NCBI RefSeq assembly: GCF_024349685.1
Contig: NZ_AP025944.1
Location: 1,680,001-1,744,000 of the forward strand
Source: Pseudomonas sp. LRP2-20
GTDB taxonomy: Bacteria > Pseudomonadota > Gammaproteobacteria > Pseudomonadales > Pseudomonadaceae
Direction of reading: 5' to 3'
Length of the DNA: 64,000 nt
The position numbers were made by a program, and so were the translations under genes. The notes under the pieces are model-generated. The model saw nothing but the letters and a program-made list of their open reading frames with translations. It was not told the DNA's origin and made no database searches. Below are positions 25,395 through 35,493 of the stretch, in pieces. Every line of letters begins with the position of its first letter. Position 1 is the first letter of the stretch.

Positions 25395-28148
25395 TCAGGT
25401 TCTGCTCCAGGAGTGATTGCCGCCGACCTTGGCGAACCGGTTGAAAGGCAATAGCGCGTGCATGGTCTCCTGGGCGCGGGGCAGGTCGACGAACTGATAG
25501 GCGTTGATCCGGGGCATGGTGTAGAGGTTGACGATCTGCCGCAAGGTGCGCAATGCCGGCAGTTGGCGGTCGATCACGTCGCTGAGCAAGGCTGGGCCGG
25601 TGAGGTGGCTCAGGCGCCTGGCATAGCGGTAGAAGTTCGCCGGGTCGTCGGCCAGGCTGGGCTTGCTGTCATAGAAGTCCGGGTTGGTCTGGTAGCGCGC
25701 CAGCATTTCGTCGGCAATCGCTTCCAGCGTGGGGTTGCCGGCGTGGCTGCCGATCATGCTGGTGTTGTAAAGGTAGTTCATCGACAGTTTTTCACTGGAC
25801 ATCGGCGGCGCCAGCAGCAGGCCGTCGGCGGTGGTGCGCAGCTCGACCTGGTCGATGGCTTCGGCGGGATTGCCATGCGGCTGCCCATCGATGACCTGTG
25901 GATGCTCGCCCGCGGCCAGCAGGGTGTCGTCGACATCCATGTACAAACCACCCTCGTGGTGCAGCATCGGATAGCGCAGTACGTCCGATGCCGAGGCGTA
26001 GTTGGTGGCGATGCCGCCGTTGCCATCCAGGGCGGCGTCGTACTGTGCGTAGTACCTGCTCTGGCGAAAGGCCCGGAAGAACGCTTGCTCTTCCAGCGGC
26101 AGCACCTGCAGCCCCGGTGCCTGCTCGGCCAGCAGGCGCAGGTTTTCGGCGTAGACCTGCGGGTCGGCCTTGGACAGGAACAGGCGCATGGCATATTCGC
26201 TGTCCTTGAGCCGGGCCGCATTGTTGCCCAGGTTGCTCAGCAGTTCGCCGGAGATGATTTTGTCACCTACCCAAAGGCAGGAGATCTTTTTGGGTATCGG
26301 GAAACTGTTGGGGGCCGGGGTCGGGATGTTCACCGGCAGCGGCAGATCGACGCCCAGTGCACGCAGGCTGCGAGAGCGCATGGCATCGGTGACGACCCGG
26401 GAGGCGGGGGCGGGTAACAGGTTCATGCTGGCGGGGGTTGCCAGGTAGCCGAGCGGCTCGACGTCGTTGAGGTCGTCTTCGCTGATGAACACATCCCGCT
26501 GGAGGTCGTAGACCACGCGCACGTTGTAGCCGCCGATACTGGCCTCGAGGTTGTCCACATCGCCGTCATAGCGCGGCGTGCGAAGCACCGCAGCGGCGAT
26601 GGTCTGGTCGCCGTCCGGTAGCGGCTCGATTGGCTCGGGGTAGTGGAAGTAGCGAACACCTTCGGGTTCCGGAAAACGGGGTGCGGTGGTCGGGCTCAAG
26701 GGGTAGCCGATCTGCCCGTTGAGCCGTTTCGGCAGGACGAAGCCATCGCGCTTGTACATGAACAGGGCCTTGGCCCGGGTAACGCCGCCGATTGCCAGGG
26801 GCGCGGCATTGAACAGCCCCCAGGTGATGTTGCCAACCCCCGCTTGCTTCTCCTGCAGCGACTTGCCATTGATTGCCTGATCCAGCCCCAGGCCGAACTG
26901 CACGATGCCGCCCGCCGCCAACAGAGGTGCCAGGCCCGGGACGACCAGGCACAGCGGTGCCAGCAGGTTCAGCGTCGTGCTCAGGTAGCCCAGCCAGCGC
27001 GTCTTGCTGACCTGGCTGTCGCGGGTGATCAGGAAATCGGCATCGTCGTAGCTGCGCTGGCGCTGTCGTTCGGCCAGTGCCTGGAACAGGTCACCGTCGA
27101 TCCTGGGGTTGTATTTGGCAGGGCGGTAATTGACATAGGTGCGTGGCGGCCAGGTGCCATCGTCGTTGAAGTAGCCATGTTCGGGAGGCAGGCGGTGGCT
27201 GTTCGGGTAGTCGGCCAAACCCTCGAGCGCGGTATCCAGGCCACTGAAATCGAGGCCTTGCGGGCGGTCGGCAAGGCGAAAATGCAGTTTCAGGGCCTCG
27301 CGCTTGGCCGGGTCCTTGCACTGTAGGCCAATCCAGTCCTTGAGCAGCATTTCGCTGGCGAACTCCAGCAGGGGTGAACTGTTGCCAGGCAGGTACAGCA
27401 AGGTCAGGTCGCTACTCGGGTCGTTCAGGTACAACAAGTCGGTCGCCGCATAACCATAGATGCTCAGTGTGCTGAGCCGCAGCTTGTCGGCACCGGGCAT
27501 CAGCCCGGCGGCTTGCCATGCCAGCTTCCTGGCGGGCTCGCTGAGGCTGCCTTCGCTGACCTGCTTGTTGCAGGCCGCGATGAAGTTGAGCCTGCTGGCC
27601 AGGCGATGGCCCTGCAGGTGCTGGTTCCAGTAGCGATCCAGCTGGGCTTTGAAGGGGGTGTGGAAGTCCAGGTCGTGGATGAAGCGCTGGAAGGCTTCGG
27701 CTGCTATCGGCAGGTGGGTGGACGCGTCATAGCGTTGGGGCGTGGTCCGGCGGAACAGCCCGTTGAATACCGCGTAGGGAGCGCCGTAGGAGTTGAAGGA
27801 CGGTGCCGGCAGGGTTTCGACCAGCCGCAGCGGGCCGTCAGGCAGGTGTCCGGCCCAAGGGGCGTGAAACAGGTCGCCGAGCAGGTCGTTGGCGGATTCC
27901 CCCTGCCAGTTGTTCAGCACCGCCTGGGGCAGGCTCAAGCTTTGCGTGACCACCACCAGATTGCCGCCGGAACCCTCGGGGCGGTAATGCAGCGTGACGG
28001 CGTCTATCTGCTGCGGGTCGACATCATGACCCTGTTGCAGGAGCCATTGCCGAATAGCCTGGCTCGCCGCGTGGTCGGGGCGGGGGACGTGACTGAGGTG
28101 GTCGCGGACGTACTGAATGCCTGCAGCATTGATGTGGCGTGTGGGCAT
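25395..28148 (-). CDS. Large toxin-like protein: dermonecrotic-toxin-like N-terminus plus TcdA/TcdB-type glycosyltransferase
   Basis: 917 residues from ATG at 28148, which has AAGGTGA upstream; an in-frame TTG at 28178 is weaker. The N-terminal ~500 residues resemble the large pseudomonad family annotated as dermonecrotic toxin domain (DUF6543) and contain a hydrophobic stretch LLAPLCLVVPGLAPLLAAGG near 400. From about 615 a glycosyltransferase domain begins (ISCLWVGDKIISGELLSNL). The metal-binding DXD motif is in GGLYMDVDDTLL near 735-740, after a substrate-binding SDVLRYPMLHHEGG segment as in clostridial TcdA/TcdB. No signal peptide. It lies between two flagellar gene groups, converging on DUF2802, and looks like accessory cargo. 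The target is unknown. Confidence 0.75.
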   Translation of the reverse strand: MPTRHINAAGIQYVRDHLSHVPRPDHAASQAIRQWLLQQGHDVDPQQIDAVTLHYRPEGSGGNLVVVTQSLSLPQAVLNNWQGESANDLLGDLFHAPWAGHLPDGPLRLVETLPAPSFNSYGAPYAVFNGLFRRTTPQRYDASTHLPIAAEAFQRFIHDLDFHTPFKAQLDRYWNQHLQGHRLASRLNFIAACNKQVSEGSLSEPARKLAWQAAGLMPGADKLRLSTLSIYGYAATDLLYLNDPSSDLTLLYLPGNSSPLLEFASEMLLKDWIGLQCKDPAKREALKLHFRLADRPQGLDFSGLDTALEGLADYPNSHRLPPEHGYFNDDGTWPPRTYVNYRPAKYNPRIDGDLFQALAERQRQRSYDDADFLITRDSQVSKTRWLGYLSTTLNLLAPLCLVVPGLAPLLAAGGIVQFGLGLDQAINGKSLQEKQAGVGNITWGLFNAAPLAIGGVTRAKALFMYKRDGFVLPKRLNGQIGYPLSPTTAPRFPEPEGVRYFHYPEPIEPLPDGDQTIAAAVLRTPRYDGDVDNLEASIGGYNVRVVYDLQRDVFISEDDLNDVEPLGYLATPASMNLLPAPASRVVTDAMRSRSLRALGVDLPLPVNIPTPAPNSFPIPKKISCLWVGDKIISGELLSNLGNNAARLKDSEYAMRLFLSKADPQVYAENLRLLAEQAPGLQVLPLEEQAFFRAFRQSRYYAQYDAALDGNGGIATNYASASDVLRYPMLHHEGGLYMDVDDTLLAAGEHPQVIDGQPHGNPAEAIDQVELRTTADGLLLAPPMSSEKLSMNYLYNTSMIGSHAGNPTLEAIADEMLARYQTNPDFYDSKPSLADDPANFYRYARRLSHLTGPALLSDVIDRQLPALRTLRQIVNLYTMPRINAYQFVDLPRAQETMHALLPFNRFAKVGGNHSWSRT

Positions 28149-28214
28149 GGGGTTCACCTTGCTGTGAGGGAGCGGCAAGGCTGAACGGTTAGTGCTGACA
28201 GTGGCGGTAGATAA

Positions 28215-28556
28215 TTAGCGCTGCCCAGGCTGCGGCAACAACGGCGGCTGTGGCGTGATATCCCGCGGCGCAGCGGCTTCGTCGTTGAAGCCGACGGGCA
28301 CCTTGCCACGCAACTGCCAGGCAAAGGCAATGATTTCGGCAATCGTCAGGTACAGCGCTGGCGGAATCTGCTCGCCCAGCTCCAGGCGCGCCAGCAGGCG
28401 TACCAGTTCGGCGTTCTCGTAGATCGGCACCTCATGTTCACGGGCCAGGGCCAGGATCGCCTCGGCCAGTTCGTCATCACCTTTGGCGGTAAGGGTCGGG
28501 GCTTGCTGGCCATCGTAGTTGAGGGCGATGGCCTGGCGGGGTTGCTTGTCGGTCAT
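28215..28556 (-). CDS. FlhB C-terminal-domain-like protein
   Basis: 113 residues similar to the cytoplasmic fragment of FlhB after its NPTH site (AIALNYDGQQAPTLTAKG, then AELVRLLARLELGEQIPPAL and AEIIAFAWQLRGK). It has no membrane helices and no cleavage motif. It overlaps the FliK-like gene upstream by 4 bp (ATGA), so the two are coupled. Such FlhB-C/FliK-like pairs sit next to ccm in pseudomonads. Their role is not settled; interference with or tuning of export switching is inference. Confidence 0.85.
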   Translation of the reverse strand: MTDKQPRQAIALNYDGQQAPTLTAKGDDELAEAILALAREHEVPIYENAELVRLLARLELGEQIPPALYLTIAEIIAFAWQLRGKVPVGFNDEAAAPRDITPQPPLLPQPGQR

Positions 28557-30109
28557 GCGGTTTCATCTACCCAACGTTGTTCCACCCGTGTGCGCGGGCC
28601 CTGTGGTGGAATGCCGGGGTGGCATTCCAGGTCGCCCACTTCCAGGCCGCGAGCCAGCAGGCGTGCGCGCAGCTCGCCGAGCTGGCTGTCGATCAGTCGT
28701 GCGGTCGGTTCATGCTCGGCCCACAACTGGCCGGACAGGCGCCCCTGGACCAGTTGAGCCTGAACCTGCAGCGGGCCCAGCGGGGCGAGGTCGAAGGCCA
28801 GCTCGATGCGCCACAGTGCTTGCTGAGGATCTTGCTGCTCGTGCTGGCGCTCGGCGTGCTGTTCCGGGGTTTCCTCGCGCTGCAGCTTCACTTGCAAGGG
28901 GATGAATTCCTGGCCGTGGCGCACCGGGATCTCGGCCTGCCAGGTGGTTTGCAGGTTGCCGTTGTCCAGCGTACCGGACTGTTGCAGGCTGCTCAGGGCA
29001 TGGCTCTGCAGGCGCGAGATGGCGGCGGCGGCCAGGCGCAACAACTGTTGCAGGTCACCTTCGTTTTCCATCGCCTGCAACAACCTGGAAGGCAGTGGAA
29101 ACGCGCCAGGCGGCGATCTGGGGGTGACCCGGTCGAGCATGCCCAGCGCGCCGCGTGCCAGGGCTGGCAAGGCCTGGGCCAGGCCGCTGGCAGCGACCAC
29201 CGGGCTGGCCGGCGCACTGAGCGTGGCCTGGGCCACCAGCCTGACCAGCTGTGCCTTGAGGTCGGTGGCCACGTTGGCTCCCAGCCCACCCAGCAGCTTT
29301 GCCTCGAGGAAGACACCACTGTTGTTCAGTGCCTGGGCCACGGCCTTGCCGTCACTCAGCTGGCGGGCGTCCGGCAGGCTGGCCAGCAGCGTGCTGGCGA
29401 CCGTGCGCAACTCGCCCTCGCTGGCAGGGCTGCTGGCAATCTGCTGCAGGGCGCTGAGCAGGCCGGGCAGGGAGGCCTGGCGGCCTTGCTGGGTGAGCAA
29501 CTGCTGGGCGATGTTCAACTGTTCCTGGCGACCGCTCAGGGGCACGAAGCGCAGCGCCTGGTCGCCTTGCACCAGGGCGCTGAGCAGGCTGCCGATCGGC
29601 AGCGGGCGCGGGCTGTCGATGGTCAGCGTGGCGCCGGCCTGGGCGGTATTGAGCAAGCTGACCAGCGAGCGGAAGCTGGCCGCTGCGCCTGCAGCCTGGG
29701 GCAGCGCCTGATTGGTCAGTACCTTGCCCTGCAGCAGGGTGCCCACCGGGACCTTGCTGGTGTCGAGCTGGGTGAGGGTGGCGACATTGCTGGCGCTGGC
29801 CTGCTGCAGCATCACGGCCAGGCGGTTGCTCTCAGGCTGGCTGACGGTGAGCTGGCTACCCGGTGGAATCGGCTGGTTGGCACTGGCCTGGACCTGGGTC
29901 TGGCTGCCATTGGCCTGGATCACCTGCAGCAGCAACTGGAAGGTACTGCCGCTCTGGCGCATCGTCAGCACTTCGGCCTGAGCGGTTTCACCCGGTTTGA
30001 GCAGGCCGGGTTGGGCCTGGGTCAGGTTGAGCAGTTCGCCGGTCAGCTGGGCCTTGATCGCCTGCGGATTGATCGCGGTTTGTGCGCCGAGACTATTGAT
30101 TTCAGTCAT
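28553..30109 (-). CDS. FliK-like hook-length control C-terminal domain protein
   Basis: 518 residues from ATG at 30109. The frame is open further upstream, but that part overlaps ccmA on the other strand. Gln/Ala/Leu-rich throughout. The C-terminal ~90 residues resemble the FliK/Flg_hook domain (IELAFDLAPLGPLQVQAQL, RLIDSQLGELRARLLARGL). It is transcribed ahead of the FlhB-C-like gene and diverges from ccmA. It is distinct from the true fliK at 3876. Confidence 0.83.
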   Translation of the reverse strand: MTEINSLGAQTAINPQAIKAQLTGELLNLTQAQPGLLKPGETAQAEVLTMRQSGSTFQLLLQVIQANGSQTQVQASANQPIPPGSQLTVSQPESNRLAVMLQQASASNVATLTQLDTSKVPVGTLLQGKVLTNQALPQAAGAAASFRSLVSLLNTAQAGATLTIDSPRPLPIGSLLSALVQGDQALRFVPLSGRQEQLNIAQQLLTQQGRQASLPGLLSALQQIASSPASEGELRTVASTLLASLPDARQLSDGKAVAQALNNSGVFLEAKLLGGLGANVATDLKAQLVRLVAQATLSAPASPVVAASGLAQALPALARGALGMLDRVTPRSPPGAFPLPSRLLQAMENEGDLQQLLRLAAAAISRLQSHALSSLQQSGTLDNGNLQTTWQAEIPVRHGQEFIPLQVKLQREETPEQHAERQHEQQDPQQALWRIELAFDLAPLGPLQVQAQLVQGRLSGQLWAEHEPTARLIDSQLGELRARLLARGLEVGDLECHPGIPPQGPRTRVEQRWVDETA

Positions 30110-30139
30110 GATTGTATACAACCTGTGGAACCCGCCCTC

Positions 30140-30167
30140 TTGGCAGCGTGGCAGCACATGTAATAAT
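30140..30167 (+). promoter_or_regulatory. Sigma-70 promoter of the ccm operon
   Basis: TTGGCA (30140-30145), 16 bases, AATAAT (30162-30167), in the divergent gap between the FliK-like gene and ccmA, about 75 bp before the ccmA start. A small stem (CTGCCAGTATAACGGCAG) follows in the leader. Confidence 0.55.
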
Positions 30168-30241
30168 GCCTGCCGCCTGTCACTGCCAGTATAACGGCAG
30201 CGAGGTGGGCGACTTGAGAAGCATATAGATAAGGCGAATCC

Positions 30242-30874
30242 GTGACCCTTCACCTCCAAGCCGTGGGCCTGGCCTGCGAGCGCGACTGGCGCCTGTTGTT
30301 CGAGCACCTCGATTTCGAGCTGCGCCCCGGTGACATGCTGCAGATCAGCGGCCCCAACGGCAGCGGCAAGACCAGCCTGCTGCGCCTGTTGGCCGGGCTG
30401 ATGCAGCCGACCGCCGGGCAGATCCTGCTGGCTGGCCAGCCGCTGAGCGAACAGCGCCATGCCTTGGCCAGCATCCTGCTGTGGATCGGCCACGCCGCCG
30501 GCATCAAGGACCTGCTCACCGCCGAAGAGAACCTCACCTGGCTCTGCGCCCTGCATCAGCCGGCCAGCGCCGAAGCGATCTGGGCGGCGCTGGCGGCGGT
30601 CGGCCTGCGCGGTTTCGAAGACGTCCCTTGTCATACCCTGTCCGCCGGCCAGCAGCGCCGTGTGGCCCTGGCCCGGCTGCACCTGAGCAGCCCGCCGCTG
30701 TGGATCCTCGACGAACCCTTCACTGCCCTCGACAAGCAGGGTGTGGCCCAGCTCGAAGCGCACCTGGCAACCCACTGTGAACAGGGCGGCACGGTGGTGC
30801 TGACCACGCACCACACCCTTGAACGCAAGCCGTCCGGGTACCGCGAACTGAACCTGGGGCAATGGGCGGCATGA
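30242..30874 (+). CDS. ccmA: Cytochrome c maturation ATP-binding protein CcmA
   Basis: 210 residues with GTG start. ABC ATPase with Walker [19 protein letters not shown], signature [14 protein letters not shown] and Walker [13 protein letters not shown]. With CcmB and CcmC it drives release of haem-loaded CcmE at the cytoplasmic membrane. It is the first gene of a complete ccmABCDEFGHI operon. The stop overlaps the ccmB start. Confidence 0.96.
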   Translation: MTLHLQAVGLACERDWRLLFEHLDFELRPGDMLQISGPNGSGKTSLLRLLAGLMQPTAGQILLAGQPLSEQRHALASILLWIGHAAGIKDLLTAEENLTWLCALHQPASAEAIWAALAAVGLRGFEDVPCHTLSAGQQRRVALARLHLSSPPLWILDEPFTALDKQGVAQLEAHLATHCEQGGTVVLTTHHTLERKPSGYRELNLGQWAA

Positions 30875-31539
30875 GTGTATTCATCCTGTTGCTGCGCCGC
30901 GAAGCGCGCCTGTTGTTCCGCCGCCCGGCCGAGCTGGCCAACCCGCTGGTGTTCTTCGCCATCGTCGTGGCCCTGTTCCCGCTGGCGGTTGGCCCGGAAA
31001 GCCAATTATTGCAAACCTTGTCGCCCGGGCTGGTCTGGGTTGCGGCTTTGCTGGCTGTGCTGTTGTCACTGGATGGCTTGTTCCGCAGTGATTTCGAGGA
31101 CGGTTCGCTGGAGCAGTGGGTGCTGTCGCCGCACCCGCTGGCCATGCTGGTGCTGGCCAAGGTGCTGGCACACTGGATCTTTTCCGGGCTGGCGCTGGTA
31201 TTGTTGGCGCCATTGCTGGCGCTGATGCTGGGATTGCCGAGCCACTGCCTGCCGGTGCTGCTTGGTTCGCTGCTGTTGGGCACGCCGGTACTGAGCTTGC
31301 TGGGGGCGGTCGGCGCTGCGCTGACGGTCGGTCTCAAGCGCGGCGGTTTGTTACTGGCGTTGCTGATTCTGCCGTTGTATATCCCTGTATTGATCCTGGG
31401 CAGTGGTGCGTTGCAGGCGGCGTTGCAGAATATGCCCGCCACCGGCCATCTGCTCTGGCTCGCCAGCCTGACGGCCCTGGCGGTCACCCTGGCACCCTTT
31501 GCGATAGCGGCCGGCCTGAAGATCAGCGTCGGCGAATAA
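30871..31539 (+). CDS. ccmB: Haem exporter membrane protein CcmB
   Basis: 222 residues from the ATG in the ATGA overlap with ccmA. Six membrane helices with [16 protein letters not shown] typical of CcmB. It is the permease partner of CcmA. A stem-loop follows before ccmC. Confidence 0.95.
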   Translation: MSVFILLLRREARLLFRRPAELANPLVFFAIVVALFPLAVGPESQLLQTLSPGLVWVAALLAVLLSLDGLFRSDFEDGSLEQWVLSPHPLAMLVLAKVLAHWIFSGLALVLLAPLLALMLGLPSHCLPVLLGSLLLGTPVLSLLGAVGAALTVGLKRGGLLLALLILPLYIPVLILGSGALQAALQNMPATGHLLWLASLTALAVTLAPFAIAAGLKISVGE

Positions 31540-31545
31540 CGAGTC

Positions 31546-31563
31546 CCGGGCTCCCAAGCCCGG
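31546..31563 (+). other. Hairpin between ccmB and ccmC
   Basis: CCGGGCT (31546-31552), four-base loop, AGCCCGG (31557-31563): a perfect 7-bp stem in the 34-bp gap, without a T-run. It is likely an intra-operon mRNA structure rather than a terminator. Confidence 0.55.
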
Positions 31564-31573
31564 CTAATACCGG

Positions 31574-32350
31574 ATGTACCTGATGAAAATGAGCTGGACG
31601 TGGTTCCACAAACTGGGTTCGCCGAAATGGTTCTATGCCATCAGCGGCCGCATGCTGCCATGGCTGGCCATCTCTGCTGTCCTTCTGCTGGTCACCGGCG
31701 TGGTCTGGGGCCTGGCGTTCGCCCCCGAGGACTATCAGCAGGGCAATAGCTTCCGCATCATCTATATCCACGTGCCGGCGGCGATGCTGGCGCAGTCCTG
31801 CTATGTACTGCTGGCCGTGGCCGGCGCGGTGGGGCTGGTGTGGAAGATGAAACTGGCCGATGTCGCCCTGCAATGCGCAGCGCCGATCGGCGCCTGGATG
31901 ACGGCCGTGGCGCTGGTCACCGGGGCCATCTGGGGCAAGCCGACCTGGGGCAGCTGGTGGGTCTGGGATGCGCGGCTGACGTCGATGCTGATCCTGCTGT
32001 TCCTGTACTTCGGCATCATCGCCCTGGGCCAGGCCATCAGCAACCGTGACAGTGCGGCCAAGGCCTGCGCGGTGCTGGCCATCGTCGGCGTGATCAACAT
32101 CCCGATCATCAAGTACTCGGTAGAATGGTGGAACACCTTGCACCAGGGCGCCACCTTCACCCTCACCGAAAAACCGGCGATGCCGGCCGAGATGTGGCTG
32201 CCGCTGCTGTGCACGGCGCTGGGCTTCTACTGTTTCTTCGGCGCCGTGCTGCTGCTGCGCATGCGCCTTGAGGTGCTCAAGCGCGAAGCGCGCGCCAGTT
32301 GGGTCAAGGATGAAGTATTGAACAGCCTGGGGCGGAGGGCCGCGCGATGA
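31574..32350 (+). CDS. ccmC: Haem handling protein CcmC
   Basis: 258 residues, six membrane helices. The tryptophan-rich WWD segment ([20 protein letters not shown], about 120-140) and flanking histidines hold haem for attachment to CcmE. ATGs at 31574, 31583 and 31589 are all in frame and no ribosome binding site decides between them. The stop overlaps ccmD. Confidence 0.95.
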   Translation: MYLMKMSWTWFHKLGSPKWFYAISGRMLPWLAISAVLLLVTGVVWGLAFAPEDYQQGNSFRIIYIHVPAAMLAQSCYVLLAVAGAVGLVWKMKLADVALQCAAPIGAWMTAVALVTGAIWGKPTWGSWWVWDARLTSMLILLFLYFGIIALGQAISNRDSAAKACAVLAIVGVINIPIIKYSVEWWNTLHQGATFTLTEKPAMPAEMWLPLLCTALGFYCFFGAVLLLRMRLEVLKREARASWVKDEVLNSLGRRAAR

Positions 32351-32523
32351 GTTTCGCTTCCTTCGGCGATTTTCTCGCCATGGGCCACCATGCCCTGTAT
32401 GTCTGGTCGGCCTATGGCATCTGCCTGGCGGTGCTGGCGCTGAATGTCGCCGCACCGGTGTTGGCCCGCCGTCGCTACCTGCAAGATGAGGCGCGCCGTT
32501 TGCGCCGGGAGAACAACCTGTGA
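32347..32523 (+). CDS. ccmD: Haem exporter protein CcmD
   Basis: A 58-residue protein: N-terminal [20 protein letters not shown], one membrane helix ([17 protein letters not shown]) and a basic cytoplasmic tail ([16 protein letters not shown]). This is the standard CcmD build. It stabilises the CcmC-CcmE complex and helps release holo-CcmE. It overlaps ccmC by 4 bp and ccmE by 4 bp. Confidence 0.93.
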   Translation: MSFASFGDFLAMGHHALYVWSAYGICLAVLALNVAAPVLARRRYLQDEARRLRRENNL

Positions 32524-32975
32524 ATCCGCAGCGCAAGAAACGCCTGTTCCTGATCCTCGGCCTGCTGGCCGGGGTTGCGGTTGCCGTCGGCTTTGCCTTG
32601 AGCGCCCTGCAGCAGAATATCAACCTGTTCTACACCCCCACCCAGATCGCCAACGGCGAGGCGCCGCTGGACACCCGCATTCGTGCGGGCGGCATGGTCG
32701 AAAAGGGCTCGGTGCAGCGTTCCGCCGATTCGCTCGATGTACGCTTCGTGGTCACCGACTTCAACAAGTCCGTGCCGATCACTTACCGCGGCATCCTCCC
32801 GGACCTGTTCCGCGAAGGGCAGGGCATCGTGGCCCTTGGCAAGCTCAACGGCGACGGTGTGGTGGTCGCCGATGAGGTACTGGCCAAGCACGACGAGAAG
32901 TACATGCCGCCCGAGGTCACCAAGGCCCTGAAGGAAAGCGGCCAGGCGGCCAGCGGCGCGGAGGCCAAGCCATGA
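32520..32975 (+). CDS. ccmE: Periplasmic haem chaperone CcmE
   Basis: 151 residues starting at GTG. An N-terminal membrane anchor ([19 protein letters not shown]), then an OB-fold periplasmic domain. The haem-binding His is near residue 124 in [14 protein letters not shown], with the conserved Tyr at about 128. It receives haem from CcmC and hands it to CcmF/H. Confidence 0.97.
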   Translation: MNPQRKKRLFLILGLLAGVAVAVGFALSALQQNINLFYTPTQIANGEAPLDTRIRAGGMVEKGSVQRSADSLDVRFVVTDFNKSVPITYRGILPDLFREGQGIVALGKLNGDGVVVADEVLAKHDEKYMPPEVTKALKESGQAASGAEAKP

Positions 32976-34960
32976 ACGCGGCGCTGGTGATCCCCGAACT
33001 CGGCCAACTGGCGATGATCCTGGCGATCTGCTTCGCCGCCGTGCAGGCCACGGTGCCGCTGCTCGGTGCCTGGCGCGGTGACAGCCTGTGGATGAGCCTG
33101 GCGCGCCCGGCAGCCTGGGGCCAGTTCACCTTCCTGGTCTTCGCCTTTGCCTGCCTGACCCACGCGTTCATGACCGACAACTTCTCGGTCGCCTACGTGG
33201 CCAGCAACTCCAACAGCGCCTTGCCGTGGTACTACAAGTTCAGTGCGGTCTGGGGCGCCCACGAAGGTTCGCTGCTGCTTTGGGCATTGATCCTCGGTGG
33301 CTGGACCTTTGCCGTGTCGATCTTCTCGCGGCAGCTGCCGCAGGTGATGCTGGCCCGTGTGCTGGCGGTGATGGGCATGATCAGCGTCGGCTTCCTGAGC
33401 TTCCTGATCATCACGTCCAACCCGTTCCAGCGCCTGTTGCCCCAGGTGCCGACCGATGGCCGTGACCTCAACCCGCTGTTGCAGGACTTTGGCCTGATCG
33501 TCCACCCACCGATGCTGTACATGGGCTATGTGGGCTTCTCGGTGGCCTTCGCCTTCGCCATCGCCGCGCTGCTCGGCGGGCGCCTGGACGCAGCCTGGGC
33601 GCGCTGGTCGCGGCCCTGGACCATCGTCGCCTGGGCCTTCCTCGGCGTCGGCATCACCCTTGGCTCGTGGTGGGCCTACTACGAGCTGGGTTGGGGCGGC
33701 TGGTGGTTCTGGGACCCGGTGGAAAACGCCTCGTTCATGCCTTGGCTGGTGGGCACCGCGCTGATCCACTCGCTGGCGGTGACGGAAAAACGCGGTGTCT
33801 TCAAGAGCTGGACGGTGCTGCTGGCGATCGCCGCGTTCTCGTTGAGCCTGCTGGGCACCTTCCTGGTCCGCTCGGGCGTGCTGACCTCGGTGCACGCGTT
33901 TGCGGCCGACCCGGCGCGCGGCGTGTTCATCCTGATCTTCCTGTTGTTCGTGGTCGGTGGCTCGCTGACCCTGTTCGCCCTGCGCGCCCCGGTGGTCAAG
34001 AGCCAGGTCGGCTTTGCCCTGTTGTCGCGTGAAACACTGCTGCTGGCCAACAACCTGGTGCTGGTGGTGGCGGCTTCGATGATCCTGCTCGGTACCCTTT
34101 ACCCGCTGGTGCTCGATGCCCTGACCGGGGCCAAGCTGTCGGTAGGCCCGCCATACTTCGATGCCCTGTTCCTGCCGTTGATGGCATTGCTGATGGTGGT
34201 GCTGAGCCTGGGTGTGGTGGTGCGCTGGAAAGACACCCCGGTCAAATGGTTGGTCGGCATGATGACCCCGGTACTGATCGGCAGTGCGGTGCTGGCGCCG
34301 GTCGCCGGCTTCTTGGTCGACGACTTCGACTGGCCGGTGCTGAGCGCCTTCGCCCTGGCGGCCTGGGTGGTGCTCGGTGGCCTGCGTGACATCTTTGACA
34401 AGACCCGCCACAAAGGCCTGGCCAAGGGTGTGCGTGGCTTGACCCGCAGCTACTGGGGCATGCAGCTGGCGCACCTGGGCCTGGCGGTGTGTGCCCTGGG
34501 CGTGGTGCTGTCGAGCAACAACAGCGCCGAGCGCGATCTGCGCATGGCGCCGGGCGAAAGCGTCGAGCTGGGTGGCTATCACTTCCTGTTCGAAGGCGCC
34601 AAGCACTTCGAAGGGCCGAACTTCATTTCCGACAAGGGCACCATCGTGGTCACCCGCGAAGGTCGTGAAGTGACCACCCTGCACCCGGAAAAGCGCCTGT
34701 ACACCGTGCAGCAGTCGATGATGACCGAAGCCGGGATCGATGCCGGTTTCACCCGTGACCTGTACGTTGCCCTGGGCGAGCCGCTGGAAAACGGCGCCTG
34801 GGCGGTGCGCGTGCATATCAAGCCTTACGTCCGCTGGATCTGGCTGGGCGGTCTGCTGACCGGCCTGGGCGGGTTGCTGGCGGCCTTCGACCGGCGCTAT
34901 CGCGTCAAGGTCAAGACCCGGGTGCGTGAAGCCCTGGGCGTGTCTGGAGCTGCTGCATGA
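32972..34960 (+). CDS. ccmF: Haem lyase subunit CcmF
   Basis: 662 residues with about fifteen membrane helices. The WWD domain lies near 235-260 ([20 protein letters not shown]). It attaches haem to the CXXCH motif of apocytochromes with CcmH and CcmI. It overlaps ccmE and ccmG by 4 bp on each side. Confidence 0.97.
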   Translation: MNAALVIPELGQLAMILAICFAAVQATVPLLGAWRGDSLWMSLARPAAWGQFTFLVFAFACLTHAFMTDNFSVAYVASNSNSALPWYYKFSAVWGAHEGSLLLWALILGGWTFAVSIFSRQLPQVMLARVLAVMGMISVGFLSFLIITSNPFQRLLPQVPTDGRDLNPLLQDFGLIVHPPMLYMGYVGFSVAFAFAIAALLGGRLDAAWARWSRPWTIVAWAFLGVGITLGSWWAYYELGWGGWWFWDPVENASFMPWLVGTALIHSLAVTEKRGVFKSWTVLLAIAAFSLSLLGTFLVRSGVLTSVHAFAADPARGVFILIFLLFVVGGSLTLFALRAPVVKSQVGFALLSRETLLLANNLVLVVAASMILLGTLYPLVLDALTGAKLSVGPPYFDALFLPLMALLMVVLSLGVVVRWKDTPVKWLVGMMTPVLIGSAVLAPVAGFLVDDFDWPVLSAFALAAWVVLGGLRDIFDKTRHKGLAKGVRGLTRSYWGMQLAHLGLAVCALGVVLSSNNSAERDLRMAPGESVELGGYHFLFEGAKHFEGPNFISDKGTIVVTREGREVTTLHPEKRLYTVQQSMMTEAGIDAGFTRDLYVALGEPLENGAWAVRVHIKPYVRWIWLGGLLTGLGGLLAAFDRRYRVKVKTRVREALGVSGAAA

Positions 34961-35493
34961 AGCGTTGGATCATGGTCGTGCCACTGGCGGTATTCCTGCT
35001 GATGGCGGTTTTTCTCTACAAAGGGCTGTTCCTCAAGCCTGACGAGCTGCCGTCGGCGATGATCGGCAAGCCGTTCCCGACGTTCGCCCTGGCTTCGACC
35101 CAGGGTGACCGCAACCTGACCCAGGCCGACCTGCACGGGCGGCCGGCACTGGTCAACGTGTGGGCCACCTGGTGCCCGTCGTGCAAGGTCGAGCACCCGT
35201 ACCTGAACCAGTTGGCCCAGCAGGGCGTGGTGATCCACGGCATCAACTACAAGGACGACAACGCCGCCGCGCAGAAGTGGCTGGCCGAGTTCCACAACCC
35301 CTACCAGCTGGATATCCGTGACGAGCAGGGTAGCCTGGGGCTGGACCTGGGCGTGTATGGCGCGCCGGAAACCTTCCTGATCGATGCCAAGGGCATCATC
35401 CGCTACAAGCACGTCGGCATCGTCGATGCCAGCGTGTGGCGCGAGCAGCTGGCGCCGCTGTACCAGGGCCTGGTCGACGAGGCCAAGCCATGA
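34957..35493 (+). CDS. ccmG: Thiol:disulfide interchange protein CcmG (DsbE)
   Basis: 178 residues: one N-terminal membrane anchor and a periplasmic thioredoxin fold with the active site WCPSC (Cys at about 73 and 76) and cis-Pro region GAPETFLIDAKG. It keeps apocytochrome cysteines reduced for haem ligation. It overlaps ccmF and ccmH by 4 bp. Confidence 0.96.
   Translation: MKRWIMVVPLAVFLLMAVFLYKGLFLKPDELPSAMIGKPFPTFALASTQGDRNLTQADLHGRPALVNVWATWCPSCKVEHPYLNQLAQQGVVIHGINYKDDNAAAQKWLAEFHNPYQLDIRDEQGSLGLDLGVYGAPETFLIDAKGIIRYKHVGIVDASVWREQLAPLYQGLVDEAKP

Noticed and set aside
30110..30862. A 250-codon N-terminal extension of the FliK-like protein.
   Set aside because: It overlaps ccmA on the opposite strand and the divergent promoter; the ATG at 30109 begins a typical leaderless FliK-like protein.
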